Shown here one piece after another: positions 35,254 to 43,747 of a stretch of 64,000 nt of DNA. Location: positions 124,001 through 188,000 of the forward strand of contig JBLNCN010000010.1 in NCBI GenBank assembly GCA_050260675.1. Reading direction: 5' to 3'. The position numbers and the translations under genes were made by a program. This DNA is from JBBDIP01 sp050260675 (GTDB taxonomy: Bacteria; Bacillota; Sulfobacillia; Fermentithermobacillales; Fermentithermobacillaceae). The notes beneath the pieces were generated by a model. That model did no database searches and was not told the origin of the DNA. It was given only the letters and a program-made list of their open reading frames with translations. Position 1 is the stretch's first letter. The number at the start of each line of letters is the position of its first letter.

Positions 35254-36327
35254 ATGGACGAAAGGCTTGCGCTCCTTAAGGAGATTTCGGAACTGCCCGG
35301 CGTCCCGGGATACGAGGACGAGGTATCGGATTACATAGCAGCCAAGATGCAGCCTTATGCTGAAGTCACGAAGGACAACCTCGGCAGCGTCATCTGCAAG
35401 AAGGCGGGCACGTCGGACAGGCCCAGGATCATGCTGGCGGGGCACATGGACGAAGTCGGCGGCATGGTCATGTACATAACCAAGGAGGGCGCCGTCAAGT
35501 TCCAGGTGCTTGGGGGTCTCCTTGAGCAGGTGTCCCAGGCCCAGCGGTTTGTCATCAAGACCTCGTCGGGCGATATCATCGGTGTCACCGGCACGAGGCC
35601 GCCCCACATCCAAAAGCCCGATGAGCGGGCCAAGGTTCCTGACAGGAGTCAGATGTTCATTGACGTCGGTGCATCTACCAAGGAAGAGGCCGAGTCCATG
35701 GGCATCGTGCCCGGAGACCCTGTCATCCCGTACTCGCCCTTCACCGTGATGAGGAATCCCAAGTACCTGCTCGGCAAGGCCTTTGACGATAGGGCCGGCT
35801 GCGCGGTGTTCATGGAGGTCATAAAGGCTCTCCAGGGCGTGGCGCACCCCAACACTGTATACGGCGTCGGCACGGTCCAGGAGGAGGTCGGAACCAGAGG
35901 CGCTACAACTAGCGGCGCCGCGGTTGATCCGGACATCTGCATCGTCCTGGAGTTCGACATCCCGGGGGACACGCCTAACGTGGCGGAGTGGGAAGGACGC
36001 GTTCGGCTCGGCAAGGGGCCCGGCATCCTGGTGTTCGATAACTCCCTCATCGCTCACAGGCGGCTGCGAGACTTCGTCATCGCCACCGCCAAGTCGGCCG
36101 GCATTCCGCTGCAGTTCGGATTCATGCCGGGCGGCGGCAACGACGGCGGCAAGATCCAGGTTAACAGGACGGGAGTGCCCACTCTCCCGATAACCATCCC
36201 CGTGCGGTACGGCCACTGCCACACCGCGATCATGCACCGCGACGACTTCGATATGGCCGTCACACTCGTGACTGAGATGATGAAGAGGTTCGATGAGCCT
36301 ACAGTCAAGGCGATAAAGGGGACGTAG
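35254..36327 (+). CDS. M42-family metallopeptidase (glutamyl aminopeptidase/endoglucanase type)
   Basis: 357-residue di-zinc aminopeptidase of the YsdC/FrvX/PepA-like M42 family. Metal and catalytic motifs: AGHMDEVG (His, Asp), AFDDRAGC (bridging Asp), VQEEVGTRG (catalytic Glu pair), LEFDIPGDTP and the last His in RYGHCHTAIM. These enzymes form dodecameric cages and trim peptides in the cytoplasm. ATG 35254 was chosen with GAGGGGGAT upstream; ATG 35236 would add six residues. It may supply amino acids to fermentation, but nothing in the context fixes the substrate. Confidence 0.92.
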   Translation: MDERLALLKEISELPGVPGYEDEVSDYIAAKMQPYAEVTKDNLGSVICKKAGTSDRPRIMLAGHMDEVGGMVMYITKEGAVKFQVLGGLLEQVSQAQRFVIKTSSGDIIGVTGTRPPHIQKPDERAKVPDRSQMFIDVGASTKEEAESMGIVPGDPVIPYSPFTVMRNPKYLLGKAFDDRAGCAVFMEVIKALQGVAHPNTVYGVGTVQEEVGTRGATTSGAAVDPDICIVLEFDIPGDTPNVAEWEGRVRLGKGPGILVFDNSLIAHRRLRDFVIATAKSAGIPLQFGFMPGGGNDGGKIQVNRTGVPTLPITIPVRYGHCHTAIMHRDDFDMAVTLVTEMMKRFDEPTVKAIKGT

Positions 36328-36409
36328 GCCTCAAAGTTCAGAGAAACGGTCAAAACGGGCGGCTGTGCGGGCGGTAGTCTTTGGTCATCAGCATAAGGAG
36401 TGATGGGAG

Positions 36410-37567
36410 ATGACCAAGCCACAACATGCTGGGCAACATGCCTTAGGGCAACGTGATTCCGACGATGATGCCGAGGGCCGCCTGGTTCTTCACGGCGTCC
36501 CGAAGGTCGGTTTCTACAGCGGCGGCGAACAGTGCCCCGAGGATGTTCCATTCCCGAGTTGCCTCGCCTCGGCTCTGAGGTACATGGGAGAGGATTACCC
36601 TTGGATACCTGTGCACCAACACCGGACCGATTGGCGGCTCAACGGAGCGTATGTCGAGATCATGGCTGCGACCGGTATGGCTTTTGGCCTTCTCTGGCGG
36701 GACGGATGGCACGAGGATAACGCGGACCTCATGTTCATCGCCGACCCCCGCGAGGTAGTGAGAAGGGCCTTCGAGCAGGCGGGTTACGCCTACGACATCC
36801 TCCAGAAACGCGGCGAGGCGTCTGATGCGGACGTCTTCCGGGAGCGGATTTGCTCCTCACTGGACCTTGGGCGGCCGGTACTGGCTTTCGGAGTCATCGG
36901 ACCACCGGAGTGCTGCCTGGTCACTGGATATGACGATGGCGGAGAAGTCCTGGTCGGGTGGAATTACTTCCAGGACGAGAACCCTCTTGCGCAGCAGGTG
37001 GGGTCTGAACCAAATGGATGCTTCCGCAGGCGTGATTGGTTCAACGACACGGTCTCGGCGGTGGTTATTGGCGAGAAGATTCCCGGCGCAGGTAACAACG
37101 ACCGCCTACGACGCACGCTTGAGTGGGCCATCTCGGTGGCCGCGACGCCCCAGGTATATGGGCGTCACAGTGGGTTCAGAGCGTATGATGCCTGGTCGGC
37201 CCATCTGCTGGATGACTCGGCTTTCGCCACAGGGGATGTCGACCTGCTGCGCCAGAGGCACCGAGTACACGAAGTAGCCGTCTCCAATGTCGTTGAGTGC
37301 CGTTGGTATGCCCACATGTATTTAAGGCAAGTGGCCAAAGCCGAGGCGGCGATGGCGGCGGATCTCGAGGCTGCCGCCGCTGAGTTTGACCGGGAGCACA
37401 CCCTCATGTGGCAGGTCTGGAACGCGGTCGGCGGGAACGGGTATCCCCAGGCGCACCTCAGACTTGCGGAGCCCGACACAAGGCGCCAGCTGGCCTCGAT
37501 CATTCGCACTGCCCGGGAATGCGATGAGCGGGCAGTTGGGCATTTGGAGAAGGCGCTGAGAAAGTGA
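36410..37567 (+). CDS. Uncharacterised protein with a papain/C39-like (BtrH-N-like) N-terminal domain
   Basis: 385 residues, not assigned to a named family. Residues about 28-225 resemble the C39/BtrH_N papain-like fold: C51 in FPSCLASALRYMG would be the nucleophile, and CCLVTGYDDGGEVLVGWNYFQDE has the VTGYD turn of this fold, although the usual catalytic His is replaced by Cys. The C-terminal part (about 235-385) is helical. No signal peptide. ATG 36410 with GATGGGAG upstream. It ends 10 bases from the convergent methyltransferase gene. A thiol acyltransferase or inactive binding protein is possible. Confidence 0.55.
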   Translation: MTKPQHAGQHALGQRDSDDDAEGRLVLHGVPKVGFYSGGEQCPEDVPFPSCLASALRYMGEDYPWIPVHQHRTDWRLNGAYVEIMAATGMAFGLLWRDGWHEDNADLMFIADPREVVRRAFEQAGYAYDILQKRGEASDADVFRERICSSLDLGRPVLAFGVIGPPECCLVTGYDDGGEVLVGWNYFQDENPLAQQVGSEPNGCFRRRDWFNDTVSAVVIGEKIPGAGNNDRLRRTLEWAISVAATPQVYGRHSGFRAYDAWSAHLLDDSAFATGDVDLLRQRHRVHEVAVSNVVECRWYAHMYLRQVAKAEAAMAADLEAAAAEFDREHTLMWQVWNAVGGNGYPQAHLRLAEPDTRRQLASIIRTARECDERAVGHLEKALRK

Positions 37568-37577
37568 ATGGCATGCA

Positions 37578-38231
37578 CTATGCGGTCGACTTCTGGGCCT
37601 TGATGATCCATGACAGCGTGGAGTCTCGCTCGTACTCCAGTGTGTAGCCGAGAGCCCCGAGGGATGCTGTGGCGCAATCGATGTAGGTGAACGACTCTTC
37701 CTCAAACTCCTCTAGCATGTCAGTCCTTCCCTCAGCGCGAAAGCGGTCGGCAAGCTCCGCAGCCTGCTCTTCGTTTTCGAACATGAAGTCCGCGATGATG
37801 ATGAAGCCGCCGGGTTTCAGTACCCTGTGCATCTCGAGATAGGCTCTCTCCTTTTCCTCGGGCACAAGGTGATGGAAGGCAAAGGTCGATACGATCCCGT
37901 CAAAGTGGGCATCCGGGTAGGGAATATCAAGGAAGCTGCCGGTGCGGAGCTCCACGGGGAGCCCCTTCTCTCGGACCTTGTCCATCATCTTGGGGGAGAT
38001 ATCAATGCCGTACAGGGACAGCCCCTCAGGCATCCGCTCGGTGAGCAGTCCCGTCCCTATGCCGATATCAAGGATGCACGGACTTGAGTTTGGAGGGATG
38101 GGTGGCAACAGATCGACCACTCGATCCAGTATTGCGAAGTAGTTTTCGCGAATGTAGTCGCCAGGTTTGGACTCGACCAGCAGGTCATATGAGTCTGCCT
38201 GAGAGTCGTGGCATCCGTTGATCCGCTTCAC
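37578..38231 (-). CDS. Class I SAM-dependent methyltransferase
   Basis: Minus-strand Rossmann methyltransferase of 217 residues from GTG 38231, chosen because GAGAGGTGG stands 7 bases upstream; an ATG at 38291 would add 20 residues with no site. Motif I is ILDIGIGTGLL, motif II LYGIDISPKMM, and FDGIVSTFAFHHL plus LKPGGFIIIAD are the later motifs. The N-terminal SYD and overall length resemble YrrT-type enzymes, but the substrate is not known. It converges with the C39-like gene. Confidence 0.85.
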   Translation of the reverse strand: MKRINGCHDSQADSYDLLVESKPGDYIRENYFAILDRVVDLLPPIPPNSSPCILDIGIGTGLLTERMPEGLSLYGIDISPKMMDKVREKGLPVELRTGSFLDIPYPDAHFDGIVSTFAFHHLVPEEKERAYLEMHRVLKPGGFIIIADFMFENEEQAAELADRFRAEGRTDMLEEFEEESFTYIDCATASLGALGYTLEYERDSTLSWIIKAQKSTA

Positions 38232-38377
38232 GTGTGGCCCACCTCTCGGAGTGGCGGCAGCAACCACCAGCCCCGCGTTCTCGGCATGCACTTCTACGCG
38301 CGGTCAAGAGGATCCCTCCGCCGGGCCGTCTTGATATCGACCAGCTAACGAGAGGATACGCCCTAGACTGCAGTGAA

Positions 38378-38482
38378 AGTAAGTCCCGTGAGGACTGACA
38401 GCGGTTCCAGCCCGAAGCGAAGCTTACTAGCGGGCCGCGAAGCGACCCGCCAGAGATTCGCGAAGGGCGAACCGCTGGCGGT
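38378..38482 (+). other. Multi-hairpin element upstream of the nucleotidyltransferase gene
   Basis: CAGCGGTTC (38399-38407) pairs exactly with GAACCGCTG (38469-38477), enclosing GCGGG...CCCGC (38430-38450). Upstream, AGTCC/GGACT (38382-38396) and the competing AGTAAG (38378-38383) / CTTACT (38423-38428) give two alternative folds. It ends about 30 bases before the gene start at 38512. It looks like a structured leader or ncRNA; no known class matches, and no gene is supported between 38292 and 38511. Confidence 0.45.
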
Positions 38483-38511
38483 ATTGATCGCTCGCGCAAG
38501 GAGAGAACGCA

Positions 38512-39297
38512 ATGCACCCGCACCATCAATCGATGATAGACCGGCTGGTCGAGCGGTACAGGGATGACGAAAACGTTCTGGCGTTAGTGTTGGTCGGGTC
38601 CGTGGCGCGGGGAGACGCAAGGCCTGACTCGGATGTCGACTGCATGATGATCGTTACAGACGATGAGTATCAGTGGTGTGAGAACGCCTATCGAATGTCG
38701 TTCAGCGCTGACGACCTGTGCGACTACCCCGATGGACATGCGGGCGGCGGGATCCACCCGCTCCATCATCTCCACCGGATCGCGGACAGGGGGCCTGAAC
38801 CCGTTCGGTTTATGACATCCGGAGCCAGGCCGATCCTGTCCCGCGTTCGAGGACTCGAGGAACTGCTCGCACGCTGCTCTATATATCCGGAACGCGAGCG
38901 TACTCAAAAGATGATGAGTTTCGTGAGCCAGCTGCCTGTGCACCTGTCCTACCTCGAGCTCGGCGAGTACAGCCGGAACCGTTATCTGCTCGCAGAAACA
39001 GCCGTGAAACTGGTGCTCTTCGGCGGCAGGCTCATCTTGGCCCACAACCGGATGCTGTACCCGGGACGGAAGTGGTTCATGCGGGAGCTCGGGCGGGCGC
39101 CCGAGAAACCCGACGGCATTGTGGATTCGGCACTCACGCTGACGGCTTCGCCCAGCATAGCCAAAGCGCGAGAATTCGTCGAGACAGTCATGACCTTCCG
39201 CGATTGGCCTAAGCCGCCTGAAGGCTACTGGGATCGGTATAGGCGTGACAGCGAGGCTACCTGGATTACAGGCCGCGGCCCACTGGAGGATTGCTGA
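38512..39297 (+). CDS. Nucleotidyltransferase-domain protein (Pol-beta fold)
   Basis: 261 residues. The Pol-beta type nucleotidyltransferase signature GSVARGDARPDSDVD is at 29-43 with the two catalytic Asp (D41, D43). The rest is helical and similar in plan to aminoglycoside nucleotidyltransferase-like or minimal nucleotidyltransferase proteins, with no clear resistance-enzyme signature. AAGGAGAG precedes ATG 38512. It follows a structured leader and precedes the spoIIQ-like gene. The target, small molecule or RNA or protein, cannot be told. Confidence 0.8.
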   Translation: MHPHHQSMIDRLVERYRDDENVLALVLVGSVARGDARPDSDVDCMMIVTDDEYQWCENAYRMSFSADDLCDYPDGHAGGGIHPLHHLHRIADRGPEPVRFMTSGARPILSRVRGLEELLARCSIYPERERTQKMMSFVSQLPVHLSYLELGEYSRNRYLLAETAVKLVLFGGRLILAHNRMLYPGRKWFMRELGRAPEKPDGIVDSALTLTASPSIAKAREFVETVMTFRDWPKPPEGYWDRYRRDSEATWITGRGPLEDC

Positions 39298-39371
39298 ACC
39301 TATCCTTCAAGAGCGCTAGAACCTGCACGAGTTCGCGAGTTGACCAAAGAATTGCTGGCCCATCGAAACAC

Positions 39372-39401
39372 GCATACCTCCGGCCGGTTATGGTAATCAT
39401 A
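39372..39401 (+). promoter_or_regulatory. Sigma-F-type sporulation promoter of the spoIIQ-like gene
   Basis: -35 GCATA (39372-39376, exact match to GYWTA), a 15-base spacer, and -10 GGTAATCATA (39392-39401, all but one base of GGNNANANTR). Transcription would start near 39408, leaving GGAGGTG and the TTG at 39421 in a very short leader. The DNA also holds an inverted repeat GGTTATGgtaatCATAACC (39386-39404) flanked by CCTCCGG/CCGGAGG, which could be an operator. Confidence 0.62.
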
Positions 39402-39420
39402 ACCAACCGGAGGTGCAGTT

Positions 39421-40326
39421 TTGTTGGATGAAGACAAGGACCGGACTGACCCCCGGTTTGTTGACCAGATCAGGGTCGAACCCAAAGACCTCACGGAATT
39501 CAAGACCCAGCCCCAGCCCGCTATTGGACTAAAGGGCGGGATGGGCGACCTGCTGAAGGCGCAATTCAAGGTGGTACTGCGCATCACGGGACTCATGTTG
39601 TGCTGCGCCGTCCTGTTCGTTTCAGGATTCTACTTGGGCATATACCAAGGGAGCCTCACGCGCGCTCCCGAGCCAGGGATCATTACCGGGACATACGTGT
39701 CACCTGGTTCACAGGCCTTCGGCGGCAACACTCCTGACCCCACCGCCCCCGGCGGCAACCGCCTTGGCGGCACCGCCATAGCTACAGGCCCGTCAGGAAC
39801 TGAGCTCGGAACCGCCGCTGGCATCACTACGGGGGGCGTCAACGCCGCCGGGCCCGAGACTAACCCTGCCCTTCCGGCCATGACGACCGAAACCGAGCCC
39901 GGCACCACCCTAGAGCAGGCTGTTCCCCCACCGACCCCCGAGGAGCTTCTGGCGAGCCTGAAGTGGCCGGTGAGCGGCAAGATCGCCTCAGAGCCCGGAT
40001 GGGTATTCTCCAAGCAGTTAGAGCAGTGGACCTACTACTCGGGGGTAGAGATCACCTGCGAGAACGGGGCAGAGGTAGTTGCCGCCCTTACCGGGTCCGT
40101 CAAGTCCGTCGGTGTGGATCCCTTGCTTGGCACTGTTGTAACCCTCCAGCATGAGAGCCGCCTCGAGACAACCTATGGACGGGTCTATGGAGTCCGCCTA
40201 GCGCCGGGTGACCGTGTCGAGCAAGGGGGAGTCCTCGGGACGGGTGGGACCGACGGGATCTACTTCAGCATAGCGTCTTCAGGCGAACCGCTATCGGCCC
40301 GCCAGTGCTTGGCCGCGGCCAAATGA
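39421..40326 (+). CDS. SpoIIQ-like membrane protein with degenerate LytM/M23 domain
   Basis: 301 residues: a cytosolic tail (1-55), one membrane segment (about 56-75), a Gly/Pro/Thr-rich linker (about 80-175) and a LytM/M23-type domain (about 180-300). The catalytic HxGxD site reads YYSGVE and the final HxH is missing (GIYFSI), so it should be inactive as a peptidase, as is Bacillus SpoIIQ. SpoIIQ sits in the forespore membrane and binds SpoIIIAH across the intermembrane space. Identity is supported by position (spoIID ... spoIIQ-spoIIID-mbl), architecture and a sigma-F promoter. TTG 39421 has GGAGGTG upstream. Confidence 0.82.
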   Translation: MLDEDKDRTDPRFVDQIRVEPKDLTEFKTQPQPAIGLKGGMGDLLKAQFKVVLRITGLMLCCAVLFVSGFYLGIYQGSLTRAPEPGIITGTYVSPGSQAFGGNTPDPTAPGGNRLGGTAIATGPSGTELGTAAGITTGGVNAAGPETNPALPAMTTETEPGTTLEQAVPPPTPEELLASLKWPVSGKIASEPGWVFSKQLEQWTYYSGVEITCENGAEVVAALTGSVKSVGVDPLLGTVVTLQHESRLETTYGRVYGVRLAPGDRVEQGGVLGTGGTDGIYFSIASSGEPLSARQCLAAAK

Positions 40327-40403
40327 AACAGCACGGGCGCCGCATGATCTCAGCACAAGAGCCATATACATCATAGCGTAAGACGCCGGGAGGGGGCCGG
40401 GCC

Positions 40404-40652
40404 ATGAACGACGTAATCTGGAAGCGCGCCATCGACGTGGGGGAGTACATCGAAGACACCCATGCCACGGTCCGCGAGACAGCGCGCGCGTTCGGCGTGT
40501 CCAAGAGCACCGTTCACAAGGACGTCACCGACAGGCTGCCTAAGATAAGGCCGCAATTGGCCAAACTTGTCCGAGAAGTACTTGACCTCAACAAAGCCGA
40601 AAGGCACTTAAGAGGAGGCGAAGCCACAAAACGCAAGTACCAGGACGACTAG
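40404..40652 (+). CDS. spoIIID: Sporulation transcription regulator SpoIIID
   Basis: 82-residue mother-cell DNA-binding protein that modulates sigma-E regulon genes and sigK. The helix-turn-helix VRETARAFGVSKSTVHKDV and the ERHLRGGEATKRKY tail are near-identical to known SpoIIID. ATG 40404 has GGGAGGGGG upstream. Between spoIIQ-like and mbl, as in Bacillus. CATATACA (40363-40370) and CATAGCGT (40372-40379) upstream resemble sigma-E -10 boxes, but I cannot assign a -35. Confidence 0.96.
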   Translation: MNDVIWKRAIDVGEYIEDTHATVRETARAFGVSKSTVHKDVTDRLPKIRPQLAKLVREVLDLNKAERHLRGGEATKRKYQDD

Positions 40653-40713
40653 GTGGCGAGGACGCGCTGTAGATCCCGATAACGCTAAAGCGCTCTGTGC
40701 GTTCTGACGATGA

Positions 40714-40748
40714 TAACCCAGGATATATCTCCTGGGTTAACCATTTTT
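40714..40748 (+). terminator. Hairpin with T-run between spoIIID and mbl
   Basis: TAACCCAGGA (40714-40723) and TCCTGGGTTA (40730-40739) form a perfect 10-bp stem with a 6-base loop, then ACCATTTTT. Likely terminator of spoIIID; it could also act as an attenuator in front of mbl. Confidence 0.75.
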
Positions 40749-40816
40749 CGGCAGGACTCGCGTTGCATCCGTCGAATTGTGGCGAAGAATATCGCAAGAG
40801 ACATGGAGTGCATGAG

Positions 40817-41824
40817 ATGATAGGCAGGGACGTCGGGATCGATCTCGGTACGTGCTCAGTCCTGGTGTTTGTGTCAGGACGCGGGGTGGTCATCAGGGAG
40901 CCCTCGGTAGTTGCCAAAAGCGTCTCGGGAAACAAGGTCATCGCCGTAGGTAACGAGGCTAAGAAGATGTTGGGCAGGACGCCTCTCGACATTCAGGCTG
41001 TCCGCCCGCTTCGCCACGGCGTGATCACCGATTTTGACGTCACCCTTGCGATGCTCAAGTACTTCCTGCGGAACAGCCTGCCGTGGTTCCCGCCCGTGAG
41101 ACCTCGCCTGCTCCTGGCCATTCCGGCCTCTGTTACCCATGTCGAGAGGCGAGCTGTCGCTCAGGCCGGCAAGGCGGCCGGCGGCGGCAAGGTCTACCTG
41201 ATGGAAGAACCCCTGCTCGCGGCGCTGGGAGCCGAGCTGGACATCTCGGGCCCTTCCGGACACATGATCGTGGATATAGGAGGCGGCACAACCGACATAG
41301 CAGTCCTCTCAATGAGGGACATGGTGAAGAGCGTGTCCACGCGCGTCGGAGGCGACGCCTTCGACGAGGCTATCGTGAGGTTCGTTAGGCGCGAGTACAA
41401 CCTCATTATCGGTGAGACCACCGCCGAAGCGGCCAAGATGGCAGCCGGGTCAGCCGTTCCGAGAGAGCGAAAGGAAGTTGAAGTACGTGGACGAGACCTG
41501 GTGTCCGGCCTGCCGAGGAGCCTTGTTCTGGACACCTTCTCAATCCGCGAGGCAATCAACGAACCGCTCCAGACAATTAGCCAGGCGGTTCGCTCGGTGT
41601 TGGACAAGACGCCTCCGGAGCTCCTGGGCGACATCATCGAGAGAGGGATCGTCCTCTCCGGTGGGGGCGCGCTGCTCCAAGGCATTGACGACTACCTGGG
41701 CGCGGAAACCGGCCTGGCTATCCATATAGCCGACGACCCTGTATCGTGCGTGGCCCGGGGAACCAGGATAGCTCTGGAGAATCTCGACATGTACGAAAAG
41801 CACATGAAAGAGATTTCGGCCTAA
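40817..41824 (+). CDS. mbl: MreB-like actin homologue (Mbl)
   Basis: 335-residue bacterial actin that guides sidewall synthesis at the membrane. ATG 40817 begins IGRDVGIDLGTCSVLVFV; an upstream frame of 40 codons has no family match. Phosphate-1 loop GIDLGTCSV, DIGGGTTDIAVLS (phosphate 2) and SGGGALLQGIDDYL (adenosine motif) are present. Locus order spoIIID-mbl-flhO-flhP identifies it as the Mbl orthologue rather than the mreBCD-linked MreB. Confidence 0.95.
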   Translation: MIGRDVGIDLGTCSVLVFVSGRGVVIREPSVVAKSVSGNKVIAVGNEAKKMLGRTPLDIQAVRPLRHGVITDFDVTLAMLKYFLRNSLPWFPPVRPRLLLAIPASVTHVERRAVAQAGKAAGGGKVYLMEEPLLAALGAELDISGPSGHMIVDIGGGTTDIAVLSMRDMVKSVSTRVGGDAFDEAIVRFVRREYNLIIGETTAEAAKMAAGSAVPRERKEVEVRGRDLVSGLPRSLVLDTFSIREAINEPLQTISQAVRSVLDKTPPELLGDIIERGIVLSGGGALLQGIDDYLGAETGLAIHIADDPVSCVARGTRIALENLDMYEKHMKEISA

Positions 41825-41872
41825 GGGAACTAAGGCTTGGTGGCATATTTCCCCATCGTGCGGTCTTTACTA

Positions 41873-41900
41873 TAAACTCACGACTCTCTCCCTTCGATAG
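41873..41900 (+). promoter_or_regulatory. Sigma-D (sigma-28)-type promoter of flhOP
   Basis: TAAA (41873-41876), a 16-base spacer, TTCGATAG (41893-41900), compared with TAAA-N15-GCCGATAA. The same spacing and CGAT core occur before flgM and fliD in this window, and flhOP is sigma-D-dependent in Bacillus. Confidence 0.6.
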
Positions 41901-41923
41901 AACATTTGGGGGGAGAGATATAC

Positions 41924-42667
41924 ATGATCCGCGGTATCCTGTCCGGTGTCACGGCGATGCGCGCGCAAGTGCGCAACCAGGAAGTCATCGCTAATAACCT
42001 CGCAAATGCCAATACAGCAGCCTACAACAAAGATAAGATTGTGTTTACCTCTTTCAGCGATGCCCTCGTATACGCGATGGAGCCACCGGCCTTTCCGGCA
42101 GCCATTGGAGGCATGACCGCAGGCACGGTCGTCGAGGCCATCGAGACCATCCACCAGGTAGGACCCATTGAAGTCACCGGGAATCCCCTGGACATCGCGC
42201 TGCCCGGAGGCCAGTACCTCGCGGTTGAGACGACAGCTGGCATCCGCTACACGCGTAGAGGCGACATCGAGATCTCGGCGGACGGCTACCTATCGATCGG
42301 TGGATACAGGCTTCTGGGCGAGTCAGGTCCGATCCAGGTGGAAGGGCTTTTGCCCAAGTCGATCCGGGAAGACGGAGCGGTGCTCGTCGGAGACGAAGCG
42401 GTCGACTTTCTGGCCCTCTGGCAGTTCCCCGACGAGAGCCTCCTGGTCAAGGAAGGGACCTCGCTGTTCAACCCAGATGACATGGAACCGTCGCAGGTCG
42501 AGGACGTCCTTGTGGCCCAGGGAGCCCTGGAGAAATCCTCCGTGGACCCGGTCGTCGAAATGGTGAACCTCATCTACGCCATGCGCTCCTACGAAGCGGC
42601 CCAGAAGGCCGTGCAGTCAGCGGACGAAACGCTTGGTCAGGCAGTCAACAAGGTCGGGCAAGTATAA
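41924..42667 (+). CDS. flhO: Flagellar hook-basal body protein FlhO (rod, FlgF-like)
   Basis: 247-residue rod protein. The N-terminal MIRGILSGVTAMRAQVRNQEVIANNLANANTAAYNK is the flagellar rod/hook signature, and the C-terminal PVVEMVNLIYAMRSYEAAQKAVQSADETLGQA is the matching helix; together they form the coiled-coil of axial proteins. ATG 41924 with GGGGGGAGAG; a TTG at 41906 is less likely. Exported through the flagellar type III system. FlhP follows 33 bases on. Confidence 0.94.
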   Translation: MIRGILSGVTAMRAQVRNQEVIANNLANANTAAYNKDKIVFTSFSDALVYAMEPPAFPAAIGGMTAGTVVEAIETIHQVGPIEVTGNPLDIALPGGQYLAVETTAGIRYTRRGDIEISADGYLSIGGYRLLGESGPIQVEGLLPKSIREDGAVLVGDEAVDFLALWQFPDESLLVKEGTSLFNPDDMEPSQVEDVLVAQGALEKSSVDPVVEMVNLIYAMRSYEAAQKAVQSADETLGQAVNKVGQV

Positions 42668-42700
42668 GAGCCAGAAGGCCGATAAGAGGGGGAGACTCGG

Positions 42701-43462
42701 ATGCTAAGAGCGCTATGGACCGGAGCCACAGGAATGGCCTCCCAACAGCTTCTGATAGATACCATCTCAAATAACCTGGCCAATGTGAACACCGCCGGCT
42801 ACAAGAAGCAGAGGGTGCAGTTCCAGGACCTCTACTACGAAACAGTGGCGGTGGGACTCGGTTCGACGGCGACCCTTGGCAGCGGATCTCGAGTTTCCGC
42901 GACCGACCGGAGCTTCCGCCAAGGAAACGTCGAGCGCACAGACGATCCCCTGTCCATGGCCATTGAAGGCCAGGGGTTCTTCGCTGTAGAGACCGGTTCC
43001 GGAACCGCCTATACCCGGGACGGGTCCTTCAGGCTGGATGCGAGCGGCCGGCTCTGCACAGCGACCGGTTACATGGTTCTGGGAGATGGAGGCATCATCG
43101 AGGTGCCCGAAGGGGCCACCGAAATTGAGGTGACCGACGAGGGCATCATCTCCGGAGTCGTGGACGGCGAAAGGCAGGAAATCGGATCTATAGGGCTGGT
43201 CTTGTTCGCCAACCCGGCAGGCCTTGAGGCCACCGGCAACAACCTCTACAGAGCGACCCAGCTCTCCGGTGAGCCCGTAGACGCGGTACCGGGCCAGGAC
43301 GGCGCGGGGCTAATCAGGGGCGGGTATATCGAGACCTCCAACGTTGAAATCGTGACCGAGATGGTGAATCTCATAATCGCGCAGCGTGCCTTCGAGTTGA
43401 ACTCCAAGGCCGTCGAGACCGCTGACCAGATGTGGGGAATCGCCAACAACGTGAAGAGGTAG
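42701..43462 (+). CDS. flhP: Flagellar basal body distal rod protein FlhP (FlgG-like)
   Basis: 253-residue distal rod protein with MLRALWTGATGMASQQLLIDTISNNLANVNTAGYKK at the N-terminus and VEMVNLIIAQRAFELNSKAVETADQMWGIANN at the C-terminus. It forms the rod under the hook. ATG 42701 with GGGGGAGA. FlhO and FlhP are the Bacillota rod pair and together replace FlgF/FlgG. Confidence 0.95.
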   Translation: MLRALWTGATGMASQQLLIDTISNNLANVNTAGYKKQRVQFQDLYYETVAVGLGSTATLGSGSRVSATDRSFRQGNVERTDDPLSMAIEGQGFFAVETGSGTAYTRDGSFRLDASGRLCTATGYMVLGDGGIIEVPEGATEIEVTDEGIISGVVDGERQEIGSIGLVLFANPAGLEATGNNLYRATQLSGEPVDAVPGQDGAGLIRGGYIETSNVEIVTEMVNLIIAQRAFELNSKAVETADQMWGIANNVKR

Positions 43463-43468
43463 TAGACA

Positions 43469-43720
43469 ATGTACACCTCAGCTACTCAACCGATCGCAAA
43501 GACTGCGGCAAATAGCGTGGACAGGCGCCTTGAGAAGACCTGCCAGGATTTTGAAGCCGTGTTTCTGTCAATGATATGGAAAGAAATGCAAAAGTCGGCG
43601 GGAACCGATTTGGGAGGATGGGATGCCTTCGCCGAGCAAGCGCTGGGCCAGCACTGGGCCAAAGGCGGCGGAATTGGTCTGGCGAAGGTAATCTACAAAG
43701 CGATGGCGAAGCACCTCTAG
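43469..43720 (+). CDS. Rod-binding protein (FlgJ N-terminal domain only)
   Basis: 83-residue protein matching the N-terminal rod-binding domain of FlgJ (LEKTCQDFEAVFLSMIWKEMQKSA...ALGQHWAKGGGIGLAKVIY). It lacks the muramidase domain of enterobacterial FlgJ, as do many Bacillota versions, and probably acts as the rod cap or scaffold during export. It begins 6 bases after flhP and is the last flagellar gene of this cluster before fabZ. Confidence 0.88.
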   Translation: MYTSATQPIAKTAANSVDRRLEKTCQDFEAVFLSMIWKEMQKSAGTDLGGWDAFAEQALGQHWAKGGGIGLAKVIYKAMAKHL

Positions 43721-43747
43721 TACCAATCACGAAGGAACGGGGTGCCA

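Noticed and set aside
40363..40379. Sigma-E promoter of spoIIID
   Set aside because: CATATACA and CATAGCGT look like -10 boxes, but no credible -35 stands at the right distance; noted in the gene entry only.
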